DNA of 64,000 nucleotides from Paralithodes platypus (lineage: Eukaryota; Arthropoda; Malacostraca; Decapoda; Lithodidae). The position numbers and the translations under genes were made by a program. This document shows, in pieces, positions 30,291-41,533 of the stretch. Within the stretch, counting starts at the first letter, position 1. Each line of letters opens with the position of its first letter. Under the pieces are notes generated by a model. The model was not told the DNA's origin. It saw only the letters and a list, made by a program, of their open reading frames with translations, and did not search any database. The stretch spans positions 15,273,631-15,337,630 of the forward strand of contig CM064481.1 in NCBI GenBank assembly GCA_032716605.1, written 5' to 3'.

Positions 30291-31017
30291 TAAAAATTTA
30301 AATTAAACTTGGCCTAGCTTTGCGCTTCCCAGGCTTCAGCTCTTGGGTACCGCTCGCCATCTTGTTCACCCCGAGCGTTCCTCCTTAAAACTCCTGGGCC
30401 CGCATCGTTAATACGGGTATCCCCGACGCTCCTGCCAGCACCCCATTCGTCACTTTTCTTCATCATAGGCCTATAGTGAGTCCTTGCTCATTTGTCCATG
30501 ACAGTGCTGAAGTTAGGTTAGATTATCGATCAGGTGTAGGCTGAGTGTTAAATACGGGCCCTGGAGACTATTTTTCTGGGTCTAAGCATTAAGTTAATTA
30601 AGGAGTGCTCTTGTTGTGATAAGGCAAGTCACCCTAATGCGTTGTTTTTCTTTATCCTAGCCCACTATTAGTTCACATATTAGTCATGAGGCTTCTTTTA
30701 GGGTGAACTGGGGCCTGTTGCTCAGTCCCTTCAGGGCGTGCAACAAGTATGCTTCGGGGCTAGTACCTTTGGATTTTCTCACTTAGTTGAGGAATCCGGC
30801 ACGGAGCCATTCTACACAGCAATCTACAGGTAGCGGGGTCGACGCTGGATCGCAGGTTTGAGCCATTGACGTCATCATCACCAAGGGCTCCCATCTAGTT
30901 GGCCTCATTAGGTTACATATATAGATATGGTTAAAGGGTCTTATAACAGATTATTGATTATTTTAATAAATAACCATGCCACGTATGTAAACGTTGTTCA
31001 TCCATCTACAGTATATA
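30291..31017. other. Unassigned spacer
   Basis: No coding frame or terminal repeat is recognised. GGTAGCGGGGTCGACGC and GCAGGTTTGAGCC (about 30830-30865) resemble pol III A and B boxes but lie too close together for a confident call. Confidence 0.4.
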
Positions 31018-31252
31018 TACAGTAAACTTCCGTTAATCCGAAGGGCAGCGGTCCGGCCCTCGTTCGGATTAGTGGATTTTTCGGATTATCGGACTTTACC
31101 CCTATGAACCTGTGTATGACGAAAACATTGAGGCATTAGGCCACCCAAATGACACAATGGTGCACACACACATATCATATGTTCATGAAATCACTTCAAA
31201 AGTTTACCATTGTCATTGTAGCCTATTACCTACTTCAAAACATTCAGATTAA

Positions 31253-31854
31253 CCTCTGAAGTGCGCATGGGGGTAATTGGAAACGTCCCCCTGTGCTGAC
31301 GTATTTGAGGTGTTTCCGTCACTAAAATATTCATTGTGCCATTAATAGCATTAATACTTATCCATATGCGCCTATTATGGGTTGATTATAAAGGTATTAA
31401 CCTGAAACAACAATAAAACGAGTGAAAACAGCGTTTGGATGGTCAAAATCGGAGATATAGCCCGCGAGTTGTATAATGTATGGGTGAGGCAATCTGCTTT
31501 CCCGCCAATTTCCCCAAGGCCACTGAGACACAGTCGATCGATACTCTCTCTCTCTCTTGCACTCGCTTGCTATCAGTGATGACCACACCCTCCAATCGGA
31601 TTTCTAATGTTAGCACGAAAATATACCTCAGAATAAGGGAATAACAGGGAAAATAGGTGATAACTGAAGGAGAGGAGGAAAGTGGGGAAGGAGGGGAGGT
31701 AGAGGACTGAGATTTTGCATGGCCCAGGGGCCAAAAAAAATAACAAAATATTTTTTTTTCGATGTCAAAAGTTGATTTTTTTTTTCTCTGACTCTTAAGA
31801 GTCTCCCCGCAGTGCGCCGGGGGAACTCTTAAGAGTCTCCCCGCAGCTCCCGGG
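31253..31854. mobile_element. TTAA-type MITE 4
   Basis: TTAA at 31249-31252 and 31855-31858 flanks 602 bases. The ends are CCTCTGAAGTGCGC and the reversed CCCGGGAGCTGCGG, and subterminal CTCTTAAGAG palindromes with CTCCCCGCAG repeats lie at the right. The other copy of the host MITE reads CATTCAGATTAATGATC at 22851-22867, the unfilled site with a single TTAA. Confidence 0.85.
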
Positions 31855-32417
31855 TTAATGGTCAAAGGAATCTGCTGATATAAACGTCTTCTTCTTCTAC
31901 CGTCTACTAGCGAGTTTGTCTTGCTCTTGAAGATCAGATCAGATCAGATGTGGTTCGGGAAGTAATGCCTTAACAACGGCACTTCCCTGAGAGGTTCTTG
32001 TAATTTTCCTTTTGTGATTTTCCTTTTGTGATGTGCTCTGTTATATTATATTGTATTGAAAGCACCCTTGTCTTGTTGTCTTGAAAGCACCCTTGGGATG
32101 CTCCGATCACTGAACTATAAATAGTAGCGTATCGGAACGTCCAAAGGTGCGTTTTCAAGCTCAAGAAAGGTGCGTTTTCAAGCTCGACTGAATTCGCTTG
32201 CAGAAAATGCGGTGCAAGCCAGTAGCGCATCGGAGCGTCCCAAGGATGCGTTCAAGAGCAAAACAAACTCTCTAGCAGACGATGTGGTGTTTACGTTTAT
32301 ATCAGTAGCTTCCTTTGACCATTAATCTGAATGTTTTGAAGTAGGTAATAGGCTATAATGACAATGGTAAACTTTTAAAGTGAATTCATGAACATATGAT
32401 ATGTGTGTGCTCCATTA

Positions 32418-32761
32418 TTCTTACAGTTTCTTACAGTAGATCCTCTGGAAAAAGGCAAACTATGCCTGTGTATCCAGCTCAGTACCAGTACTTGCACTGC
32501 TGCGGTCGTTCACGGTGTTGGCGGCGGCGGTAGCAGACGCAACATTTTTACTATTCTGTATTTTTGTTTTATAATCAAACTTCAAATCTTGTCTTCCCCA
32601 TGCTTTATCAAGATTACTTTCAAACTCCCTTCTTGATTCGGAATCGACTACATACTGGGGCAGTGCGTTCCACTCATTTACCACTATCACAAAATGAGTT
32701 CTTTGCCTTCTCAAGCCTATTTCTTTCTTTGTAAATTTTCTTAGAGTGTCCTCTCGTTCTT
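32418..32761 (-). pseudogene. LINE ORF2 C-terminal fragment
   Basis: On the minus strand it encodes HFVIVVNEWNALPQYVV and a following FESNLDKAWG. This is the typical end of Jockey-superfamily LINE proteins, where W-N-x-L-P precedes the final helix. The 3' end has a tandem ACTGTAAGAA tail. The unfilled site is in copy 1 of the MITE (CTCCATTATGTGTCATTTG, near 23439). It is severely 5'-truncated. Confidence 0.8.
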
Positions 32762-32917
32762 GTGTGTCATTTGAGTGGACTAATGCCTCAAAAAGGGGAC
32801 TTTGGGACTTCTTGAAATTTGGACCATCGGGTGAATTCGGATTTGGCCTCAAATTGAAAAATTCGGACTATTGGGAGATTTGAATCATCGGTCGTCGGAT
32901 TAAAGGCCTTTTACTGT

Positions 32918-33110
32918 AAAATGAAGGGTCACCCTTCCGCCGGGATCTCTAGATATAAAATGAAGGGTCACCATTACGCCGGAATATCTATACAGTATAT
33001 AAAATGAAGGGTCACCCTTCCGCCGGGATCTCTATATATAAAATGAAGGGTCACCCTTCCGCCGGGATCTCTATATAGAAAATGAAGGGTCACCCTTCCG
33101 CCGGGATGTT
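32918..33110. repeat. Satellite A: five 39-44 bp hairpin units
   Basis: ATGAAGGG starts at 32921, 32960, 33004, 33043 and 33082. Each unit contains the palindrome GAAGGGTCACCCTTC followed by CGCCGGGAT. The array begins exactly after the TA flank of the MITE. Confidence 0.9.
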
Positions 33111-33264
33111 TATGGTTCAGTTCTACTCAGTTTCTGAACATTAAAACAATAACGTATCTCAGGGTGTTCCGTGGGGTCCCTGCCGGAAACACTCAGAGTT
33201 AAAAACATTCAGTATTCACGGCCGTGTACGGGTATACTATGAATTCAAGTTGGGTTATTTTAGG

Positions 33265-33408
33265 CATGTAGTTTACGCCGGCTAGTCCGGCAGACTACTA
33301 CGGAACTGAAGACATGTAGTATACGCCGGCTGGTCCGGCAAACGACTACGGAATTGAAGACATGTAGTATACGCCGGCTGGTCCGGCGGACTACTAAGGA
33401 ATTAAAAT
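33265..33408. repeat. Satellite B: three 48 bp hairpin units
   Basis: CATGTAG starts at 33265, 33313 and 33361. Each unit can fold as GTAGT...GCCGG-CTGGT-CCGGC...ACTAC. The rest of 33111-33771 is noncoding, with scattered CCGCC and CGCCGG motifs. Confidence 0.9.
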
Positions 33409-33771
33409 TGAGAAGGGCAAGGGCGCAGCCTCCTCCCTCATAATCACGTATTCCGCCGCCAATAAAATAACAAACAACAATGCGTTCTTCTGGCCTAAGA
33501 CAGACAAATTCAATATCCCACGACTGTCACAGTCGATAAACAAATTTACTTTGGGTATGTAGTAACAGTATGGTACTAACAATAATTTGAATTTCGAAGG
33601 CTAACGGCGACGCCCCCCCTCGTAATCACGTCTTATGCCACCCACAATTAACATCTTTTGGCTTTAAAAAAGAAGACCATTCCGCCGGCCCATTTAAAAA
33701 AAGTGGAGAACCACAAATCGCTGCGCAAAATCAAGGCTAAGCATTGCCACACAAATAACGGCGACGCCGGG

Positions 33772-33985
33772 AAATAAACTCACCTTTTTGATCTTGTAGC
33801 TACCAGTTCGACTGTTGCTTTATCATGGGCGAATTACCCGCCGGATATAGAATAAAAAACACTGTGTTAGCGCTCGAAGATCGCCGGGGTTGATTCATGT
33901 TTCACAAGACTAATGAGGTCGGTGTTTTACGCACTAGGGTAAGAAGTTTATTAATTGGTAGCACATAATAGGCTAGTAGGCTACA
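33772..33985 (+). repeat. Direct repeat of 42462-42660
   Basis: About 200 bases (CTTGTAGCTACCAGTTCGACTG, to GGTAGCACATAATAGGCT) recur in the same orientation at 42462-42660 with moderate divergence. The two copies flank the plus-strand LINE region. They could be LTRs or a locally duplicated spacer. I cannot decide which. Confidence 0.7.
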
Positions 33986-34287
33986 CACACACACTATCAC
34001 AGACACAGTGGGAGAGGAAGCGGTCCACAGGCTCCAGCTGATTTCTACTTACATGATTGCAGGCGGGAGTGAGCTGTAATCTATCTCCTATTCATATGTA
34101 AAGGGGACTCCAGGGATAAGGATGGTGATAAAAAACAAGTAAACTTAGGCTGGCAAGTGGGAAATTAGTGACTAATAATAGAGGGTGTGAGTGAATCATC
34201 GGAAGAGACCGCACAATATTGTTGTTTCGGTGCGGGAAGTTCTCGGCTCAGTATGGTGAGTAAAAGTATATGCCATATGTAAGTGTA

Positions 34288-36492
34288 TTATAATAATAAT
34301 AATAATAATAATAATAATTCTTTATTCCAGACACATAAGATAGATACAGTATAAATACAGTACGACCTAATGGTCCATATCACATACACTTCTCGTCAGA
34401 GCACAGATAATAATTATACACAAAGATATATTAATAAAGACACAATAAAAATAAAAAATACAGTAGGCCTATTTACAGAATAGAGCACATATCACATTTT
34501 GTCACAATATAACACAGATAGGCTAACTAAGGCTATTGCTCAATGTTGGTTAACACCTATTGCACAGATCATTGCTCATAGTTCAATTAGACCTATATAT
34601 TACATTACAGTACATACTATGTGTGCAGCAGCTTCTGCCAGTGAGATATAATACGGGATTCATAGATATGATCACTAGACCAAAGAGCTACAATCAGCGT
34701 GTTACTGGAGGATTGCAGTCGCTGCGAAAAGCTGTACACCAGTCTCCTGATGACAGCCCGACAGCACTGCACATCCAACAGTGTGCACACCATACTAGTG
34801 CTTTCATATTTAGAGAGACCAATGAACATCTTGAGTATATTATGATAGGATGTACACAGACCATTTATGGTGGCTCTCTTATACTTCCACCACAAATGGG
34901 CCGTGTACATAGAGGAACAATATGTCCGGAACAAAGTGACTTTAGTTTCCCAATTACACATGTGGAATTTTCTCAAGATGGTGTTACCACGTAAATATAG
35001 CTGTCTGTGCTGACGGCCGATATCTGCATCATCTGAGCAATCGTTTGAGATAATGTGTCCCAGGTATTTTATTTTGTTTACTTCTTGAATAATTTGATTA
35101 TTGAGTGAGAAATTTGGCAGTTTACTTTTATACAGTAATTTTGATCTAAATATAAGAACAGCACTTTTCAGTGGGTTGAATTTAACACAATGTTTACTAC
35201 CAAAAGATTCACATATATCAAGAAGTTTGCTCAGACCCGCAGAAGACGGTGCTATAATGACCAGATCATCAGCATACATGAGATGGTTGATGATTTTATT
35301 CCCACCATAACATCCAATCTGCTCTTTATTCAATTTATCACTTAATTCATCCATATATACATTGAATAAGTAAGGTGAGAGAATACTACCCTGTCTCACT
35401 CCATTGGTTACTGTAAAGGAATCCGAAATAATGTTACCCCATCTTACATTAAATGTTTGATTGGCGTACCAGTACTTCAAGATTCTCAGTATATAGGATG
35501 GCACTCTCCTTGTTGCTAATTTATCAAACAGGATATTGTGGCAGACTCTGTCAAATGCCTTACTAGCATCAAGAAAGCATGCAAAAATAGAGCTGTTCAT
35601 TTTGATGTACCCATCCACTAGCTCCTTCAGAGTGTAGATGCACTGGTCCGTACCATGATTCTTTTTAAAACCAAATTGATTACTATTAGTTGAGATATAC
35701 ACTGAGATTCTGTCTAAAATGATTAACTCTAGTATCTTACTTACAATACTGGCAAGGGCAATAGGTCTATAGTTGTCTTTTGATGTAATTTTGCCAGCCT
35801 TGTCTTTAATTACTGGTATCAAGGTAACGGACATCATAGATTCTGGTAGGAAACCATGGATTAGAAAGCTGGTAAAGCAACTGCTGAGTTTCTCCAAGAG
35901 GAGAGTGGAGGAGTACTTCAAATGTTCAGCATATATACCATCAAAACCACAGGATTTGTTAGCATCTAGCCTACTTATTGCAGCCTTGATTTTTTCACTT
36001 GTAACTTTAATTGTGTCATATTTTTCTTCTTTGTTACACTCTGTTGTAGCAGCAATGGTATTTCCTTGGTGCCCAACAGAGTTAAACAAAGTTTGGTAAT
36101 GTGTTTTCCAAAGATTGGCTATGTTATTAGTACCAGAGATCCCATCTACACTAACGGGTAGAGGTGTGCAGCTATTATGCATTTTTTTAATATCCTTCCA
36201 GAAGGCCAATGTGTCTTTGCTAGCAAAGTTTTTGGCCAATGCTTCTCTTCTTAATACATTTTCATTGTTTTTTATATATCTGATTGCATACTTGCATCTA
36301 GCCTTTAGTCTGGTGAACATGTCAAAAATGGGTCCCTGTCTCGGTTTGTTATGATCCAGCCATACACTACGGGCATCTCGGGATGCCTGGTATAGTTCTG
36401 AAACATGGTCATTCCACCCAGGTTTGTTAAAAGAGTAATTTTTGTTATGCTTGTGAAATACTATGTCACTAGCCTTAGTAAGACAAGATATT
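34288..36492 (-). mobile_element. LINE family N, 5'-truncated copy on the minus strand
   Basis: The (TTA)n tail appears as TAATAATAA at about 34288-34316, followed on the minus strand by a 3' UTR and ORF2. The copy is almost identical to 60880-63110 but in reverse orientation. It is truncated near 36492, where it meets GCACAAGAGGCAAG, probably the 5' UTR of the plus-strand LINE. TATTA flanks both sides and may be the target duplication. Confidence 0.85.
34617..36492 (-). CDS. LINE family N reverse transcriptase (truncated ORF2)
   Basis: An uninterrupted frame of about 625 codons covers the linker, the RT and the C-terminal region. RT motifs are YRPIALASIVSK, FLDASKAFDRVCH, NGVRQGSILSPYLF and MYADDLVIIAP (catalytic YADD). 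The endonuclease is lost by 5' truncation. A cysteine/histidine-rich C-terminus follows. Differences from the 61064-62767 copy are few (for example KDIKKM/KDITKM and ATRRVPS/ATRGVPS), so both are young. It belongs in the Jockey-superfamily/CR1-L2 range; the exact clade is not determined. Confidence 0.9.
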
Positions 36493-36541
36493 ACCCAGCA
36501 CAAGAGGCAAGATATTTGGTTCCAGCTACAAGAGGAAATAG

Positions 36542-37234
36542 GTGGGGAAGATGGTTAATGAAGGTGACGAGGGGGCTGAGGAAGAGACGGGTGATAAAGG
36601 CGGGAGTGACGAATCGGAGGGAGAGCCGGATTTTCCCAGTTTCAAGAAAACATGGACGGCAGAGGAAACTGGAAAATTTTGCTACATGCTATTGAACAAA
36701 ATCAAGAACTTGGAGGACCGAGTGACCGGCTTGGAGACAGTTAAGAAGGAAATTGTTACAGAGAATGGTGAGTTGAAGAACAGGTTGGAGTTAGTGGAGA
36801 GAGAAAAGGCAGTGATAATGACTAGGCTAGACACCAGTATCTCTGAAGGTAAAAATGCTTGGGGCATGACTAGAGACCAAGTGGTAAAAGATTTAGACAG
36901 TGTAAGGACGGCAAACAGTGACGAATTCAGGAAGATAATGGATGAACAGAAACAGCAAGATGTTAGGATAAAGGACCAGGTAAAAAGAATGGTTAAGCAA
37001 TGCATCCACGAAAACTCTCAGGCCATCCAGGAAGAAAGTCGTAGGGCTAACTGCCTCATAATATCAGGGGTGGAAGAAAAGGAGGAACTAGACTGGACAA
37101 AAAGAAGAGAGAAGGATGAAGGTCGCATCAACAAGATTCTGGAATCTATTAAGGATGAGGAGGACACCTGGAAGGAGGAAATATCAGACATGTTTAGGCT
37201 GGGAAATATACAAAGGATTACAATAGACTGGTAA
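36542..37234 (+). CDS. LINE family C ORF1 protein
   Basis: 230 codons. The N-terminus is acidic (about residues 8-40). A coiled coil is predicted at about residues 55-150 (LEDRVTGLETVKKEI and NRLELVEREKAVIM, with heptad leucines). The C-terminal part (RRANCLIISGVEE at about 168-180) resembles the start of the RRM-like fold of LINE ORF1 proteins, which bind element RNA. The frame ends early inside that fold; SRRTCDEIMAVAARLKG follows in a shifted frame at 37249-37300. Probably frameshifted. Confidence 0.75.
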   Translation: MGKMVNEGDEGAEEETGDKGGSDESEGEPDFPSFKKTWTAEETGKFCYMLLNKIKNLEDRVTGLETVKKEIVTENGELKNRLELVEREKAVIMTRLDTSISEGKNAWGMTRDQVVKDLDSVRTANSDEFRKIMDEQKQQDVRIKDQVKRMVKQCIHENSQAIQEESRRANCLIISGVEEKEELDWTKRREKDEGRINKILESIKDEEDTWKEEISDMFRLGNIQRITIDW

Positions 37235-37547
37235 AAATTTAATTTAAGTCAAGAAGGACATGTGATGAAATCATGGCAGTAGCAGCTAGGCTAAAAGGGT
37301 TAGAGGGTATGGACAAAATCTACATCAGGCGGGACATACCAGAAGAAGAGTAAAAAGGAGGCTGAACTAAGGAAAACCGCCAAAGAGGAAAATAGCAAGA
37401 GGACAGAACAAGAAAAGAATAAGTTTTTTTACGGAGTAAGAAAGGGGAAGATTATGAAACTTCCGGTAAAGAGAAACTAAAGGAAAAAGAGGGTAGGGAA
37501 CAGACCGCCGCAGATAAGGCACTTGGAGCAGGAAATGGGGGACTAGA

Positions 37548-38438
37548 AAGTATAAGGATTCTATATAGCAATGTCGATGGGCTAATCTCTAAGAAATTAG
37601 AACTAACAGACTTATTCAATACTAAGAAACCAGAAATAGTATGTCTCACTGAGACAAAACTAAGAGAGGAACTTGATATAAATCTGCTAGGATGGTCTGA
37701 ATACAAGATTTGGAGGAGGGACAGAAAACTTCGACATGGAGGTGGAGTGTGCATCCTTACTAGGAAAGATTTGATTGTGTGAGATAAAACTAGAAACTTC
37801 AACAGCAGAAGTTTTAGCACTAGAAATTGGTGGAAACGAAAAAATTGTGGTGATACTAGCGTATGTACCTCCCAAGACGAAGACATGGAGTAAGGAGGAG
37901 CATAGCCTAATGCGTAAGGAAACAATTAGTGTGCTAGAAAATATCTTGGCTTCAAAGGATGAAATAGTCATGTGTGGGGACTTTAACTGCAAGGAAGTGA
38001 ATTGGGAAGAACTTGAACCCGGAACAGGAGAGGAAAGTTGGGGTTATGAATTTTTAAGTATGGCAATGGAAAATTCTATATACCAACATGTAAAAGAGTC
38101 AACAAGAGTAAGGGGAAGTGATCAACCAGCTAGATTGGACCTTCTCTTCACAAGAAGGGAGGAGGAGGTTCAAAGTATTCAGTACCTATGCCCACTAGGA
38201 AAAAGCGACCATGCAGTTCTCGACATAGACCTACTATTGAAGCATAATCTACCCAAGGAAAGGGAAAAGCACAAGGAAAATCACTGGATGTATTCCAGAA
38301 CCGATTTCGCAGGACTACGGGATTTTTTCAAGTCACAAAATTTGGATCAGGTGTTATCTGAAAATGAGGTAGACAAAAAACTCAAGGCATTCATGGAGAT
38401 GTATGATACTGGTATAAAAAATTTTGTCCCAAAGTACA
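37548..38438 (+). pseudogene. LINE family C ORF2 endonuclease domain
   Basis: An APE-type endonuclease that nicks the target DNA. Motifs are YSNVDGL (N), CLTETKL (E), GGGVCILTR, ILAYVPP, CGDFNCKEVNW (D and N), DLLFTR and KSDHAVL (catalytic SDH). A frameshift near 37775 splits it; the downstream frame runs 37775-38438. Coding then continues beyond MITE 5 in an arginine/lysine-rich linker (38886 to about 39134). Confidence 0.85.
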
Positions 38439-38442
38439 TTAA

Positions 38443-38881
38443 CCCGTACAGCCCCAGCGACGCGTCTGACGCGTCGGCGATGTATGTAACGCACAGCCCC
38501 AGAGACGCGTCTGACGCGTCACCCTAATTGCGCCGACCGTAACCTCAGGTGTAGCCACTCAAGAGGGCTCAGATTTGTATGGGAACTGTGTACGTATCCC
38601 ACGCAACCGTGCCGATGGTTGAAAACTCTCAAAGTCCACGTGCGTGCGCGTGAGCGCGCAATAACCTGTTTTTTGGGGGTAATTGCCTTAAACAAATTTA
38701 CTCTTGTAAAATACGTTTTTGGGGGCTCTGTAGGACCATTCTTTAAGCTTTTTGAGCGGTTTTTCGTGGTTTTTCCTTCATTCCTAACCCATTCGCTATT
38801 GTTTCTGGAATAAAACCATTTTTTGAAAACCGGCCGGGTTCTGGTGAACAAACATTACAAAACTAGCCGGGGCTCCACGGG
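38443..38881. mobile_element. TTAA-type MITE 5 in LINE C
   Basis: TTAA at 38439-38442 and 38882-38885. The ends are CCCGTACAGCCCCAGCG and the reversed CCCGTGGAGCCCCGGC. A subterminal GACGCGTCTGACGCGTC palindrome is repeated (38460-38477 and about 38505-38521). 439 bases, noncoding. Confidence 0.82.
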
Positions 38882-39134
38882 TTAATAACAGAAAAAAAGG
38901 AAATCGCAAAGAATGGTTTAACCCCGAATGTAGGCAAGCACAGGAAGCAAAAAACAAAGCCTGGAAAAAGATGAGAAACTGGGATTCGGAAGATAACAGG
39001 CAAAAGTATAAAGAGGAGAGAAACAAATACACAGAAATGAGGAGGAGGTCAGAGGCAAACCATGAGAAAGGGATAGTGGAGAACTATGAAAAGAATCCAA
39101 AAATGTTTTTCAATTTTGTAAACGGCAAAATTAA

Positions 39135-40145
39135 AATGTAAAACTTGCAAACTAAACAAACCAAAATTGGGACAAGGACAATATAAAGTCAAATTAAATT
39201 ATCAAAATCGCTATGTGGAAACAACGCTTACTAAAATGAAAATTATTAAATAAAAGAACACAATCCACCACATAGGGTGTACATTACTACATGAGCAAGT
39301 TAATCTGTTTCCCAAGCAAACTATTCGCACATATAACAACGCACTATCGTCACGTTAAAGGAATTAGTCAAGTTTGGTAAGTCCGGGACGTTCTGGTAAA
39401 TTTGACTAAACTCTGCATGAATAAAGAAACTACATGTTAAATGTCAAAATATTATTTAAAATCAAATTTGCAACATGACAAGACATTAACAATAGTACAA
39501 AATACAAATATTGATAAGATATCTATACTATTACAAAATTATATATAAAATACAGTACAGCACTCACTAACGATAGTGCTATCGGGTAGGTACCTGTAAG
39601 CATAGCATGTCTCAAGTGACCCCTATCAATAACTACCCTACAAATAACCTACATTTATCGCACAAATAAACTAAGGAAATCGCAAAAGCAAGCAATTGAT
39701 ACTATCGACAATGAATACATATAATATAAAGACAAATAATTGCAAAATATGAAGTAACAACAGATTTAAACAAAGAGTACTCTTTTAACAAGAACAATAA
39801 ATTTAAAAAATCATCAATATTATATCAATAATAGAAAAAGAAAAAGATAAACAATAAATACAGACAAAAAGTAAGCAGAGGTTATACAAGAAACGTTTCA
39901 AGTTAAAAATGCTTGATTAAAATTATTGATGTCAAATTTTAGAATACAGTCACAATAATTGACCCTAAAAAGATTAAATTTATGGAACAATTTACTTGCC
40001 TCAAAACCTCTGTCCACTAAGAGTCTGTATAGTAACCTAGCTCTAGCCCAAAAGTTATCTACTTTAGTGCAGATTTTACAAAATCTTATTAACTGGGAAT
40101 AAAAACAATTATAAGTTATTTTACTATCGATATTATTAAAGGAAG
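39135..40145 (-). mobile_element. Retroelement fragment inserted in LINE C
   Basis: AT-rich DNA of about 1 kb separates NPKMFFNFVNGK (39094-39129) from KATILKIKSGNRI (about 40147), adjacent parts of LINE C. On the minus strand, 40090-39920 encodes LIRFCKICTKVDNFWARARL and then RGFEASKLFHKF. This resembles the C-terminal segment of some RTs, possibly Penelope-like. It is 5'-truncated. The family assignment is weak. Confidence 0.45.
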
Positions 40146-41047
40146 ATAAAAGCCACAATCCTAAAGATTAAAAGTGGAAACAGAATCATAGAAGAGGATA
40201 CAGAAATTGCGGAAGAACTAAATAGAAATTTTGCATCAGTATTTACAAAAGAAGGAGAATTCATTGCACCAGAAACCAATGAGATAGGTACAGAGGAAAT
40301 GCCGGAAGTCACATTTAACAGAGCAGAGCTCATAGACATAATGAGTAAGGTGGATCCAAACAAAGCCGCCGGACCGGACGGAGTATCAGGCTGGATTATT
40401 AAAGAAAATGCCAAGGAACTGAGTATACCATTATATGATATAATGACCAAATCATTGAACACAGGGATAGTACCTACAGAATGGAAAAGAGCAAACATTA
40501 TTCCTATATTTAAGGGAGGAAGCAGAGATAAACCACTGAACTATAGACCTGTATCACTATTGAGCATCCACATGAAGATTCTGGAAGGATTAATAAGGGA
40601 CAAATGGGTGAACTACCTGGAATCCAAAAGATTAATAAATAATTACTGACCGACAATTTGGATTCAGAGGAGGCAGATCATGTGTAAGCAACTTGTTGAG
40701 TTTTTACTCTAGAGTAATAAACACAGTGGACCAGAGGGAAGGATGGGTAGACTGTGCCTACCTAGACTTTAAAAAGGCATTTGACAAAGTTCCACACAAG
40801 AGATTGCTGTGGAAATTAAAACATGAGGGAAAAGTAGGAGACAAACTGCTGAAATGGATGGAGAGCTACCTTAGCGGAAGACAGATGAGAACAACAGTAA
40901 GGGGGAAATCGTCAAACTGGACTCAAATTACGAGTGGAGTACCACAAGGATCTGTCCTAGCCCCAATCATGTTTTTAATATTTGTAAATGACTTACCTGA
41001 GGGACTAACAAGCTACATGAGCATGTTTGCGGACGATGCCAAGCTGC
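40146..41047 (+). pseudogene. LINE family C ORF2 RT, first part
   Basis: RT motifs are KAAGPDGVSGWIIKENA, WKRANIIPIFKGG, NYRPVSLLSI, AYLDFKKAFDKVPH, SGVPQGSVLAPIMFLIFVND and MFADDAKLL (catalytic FADD). A frameshift or stop lies near 40650 (NNY*), before FGFRGGRSC. MITE 6 interrupts just after FADDAKLL. Confidence 0.88.
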
Positions 41048-41051
41048 TTAA

Positions 41052-41529
41052 CCCTTCGTTCCCGGAAGGGCTCTTGAACGCCCATAAAAAAGCATACCCG
41101 AGCTGCCCGGAAGGCTCTTGAACGCCCAGTGGTTGAAAGCCTGTGAGCTTGGTGTGCGAGGCGTCGGTCCGACGCATGTAAACAACAGCCGGCTGGACCG
41201 ACGCCCCGCATCTCCGGCCACAAGAAGAAGTGCGTCGCTTGTTCGTGTGTGCCTGTATGTTGTTAAGTATCGAAAAGTAGTGTAAAGTGGCTGTTTTTGC
41301 CATAAAGTTATCTCCAATGAAATCATAATCACAACTGAACCAGTTGACTTAGAGAGCTGTACTTAACGCCATTCTACAGGTAAGAAACACATCTACGCTT
41401 GGGGATGCGCGGGAATGCGGAAGCAGTCAGAATAACAAAGATACGGTAGCCTAGGCATAGACGTTTTTCGGACAAAACCCCCGGGTTTCGGGGAATATAT
41501 ATATATAATACATAGCCGGGGCTGGAGGG
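41052..41529. mobile_element. TTAA-type MITE 6 in LINE C
   Basis: TTAA at 41048-41051 and 41530-41533. The ends are CCCTTCGTTCCCGGAAGGG and the reversed CCCTCCAGCCCCGGC. CCCGGAAGG with CTCTTGAACGCCCA is directly repeated in the left subterminal region (from about 41060 and 41107). The RT frame rejoins as KLL-KT when the element and one TTAA are removed. Confidence 0.85.
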
Positions 41530-41533
41530 TTAA

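Larger units (their letters stand above)
31020..32916. mobile_element. pogo-type long-TIR MITE, copy 2, with two insertions
   Basis: Same family as 22631-23600. It starts CAGTAAACTTCCGTTAATCC after TA (31018-31019) and ends GGCCTTTTACTG before TA (32917-32918). It contains a TTAA MITE (31253-31854) and a LINE fragment (32418 to about 32761). Without these it is close to copy 1 in length. Confidence 0.85.

Noticed and set aside
33265..33408. CRISPR-like array of 48-base units
   Set aside because: The units are contiguous without unique spacers, and the DNA is eukaryotic. It is a short satellite.
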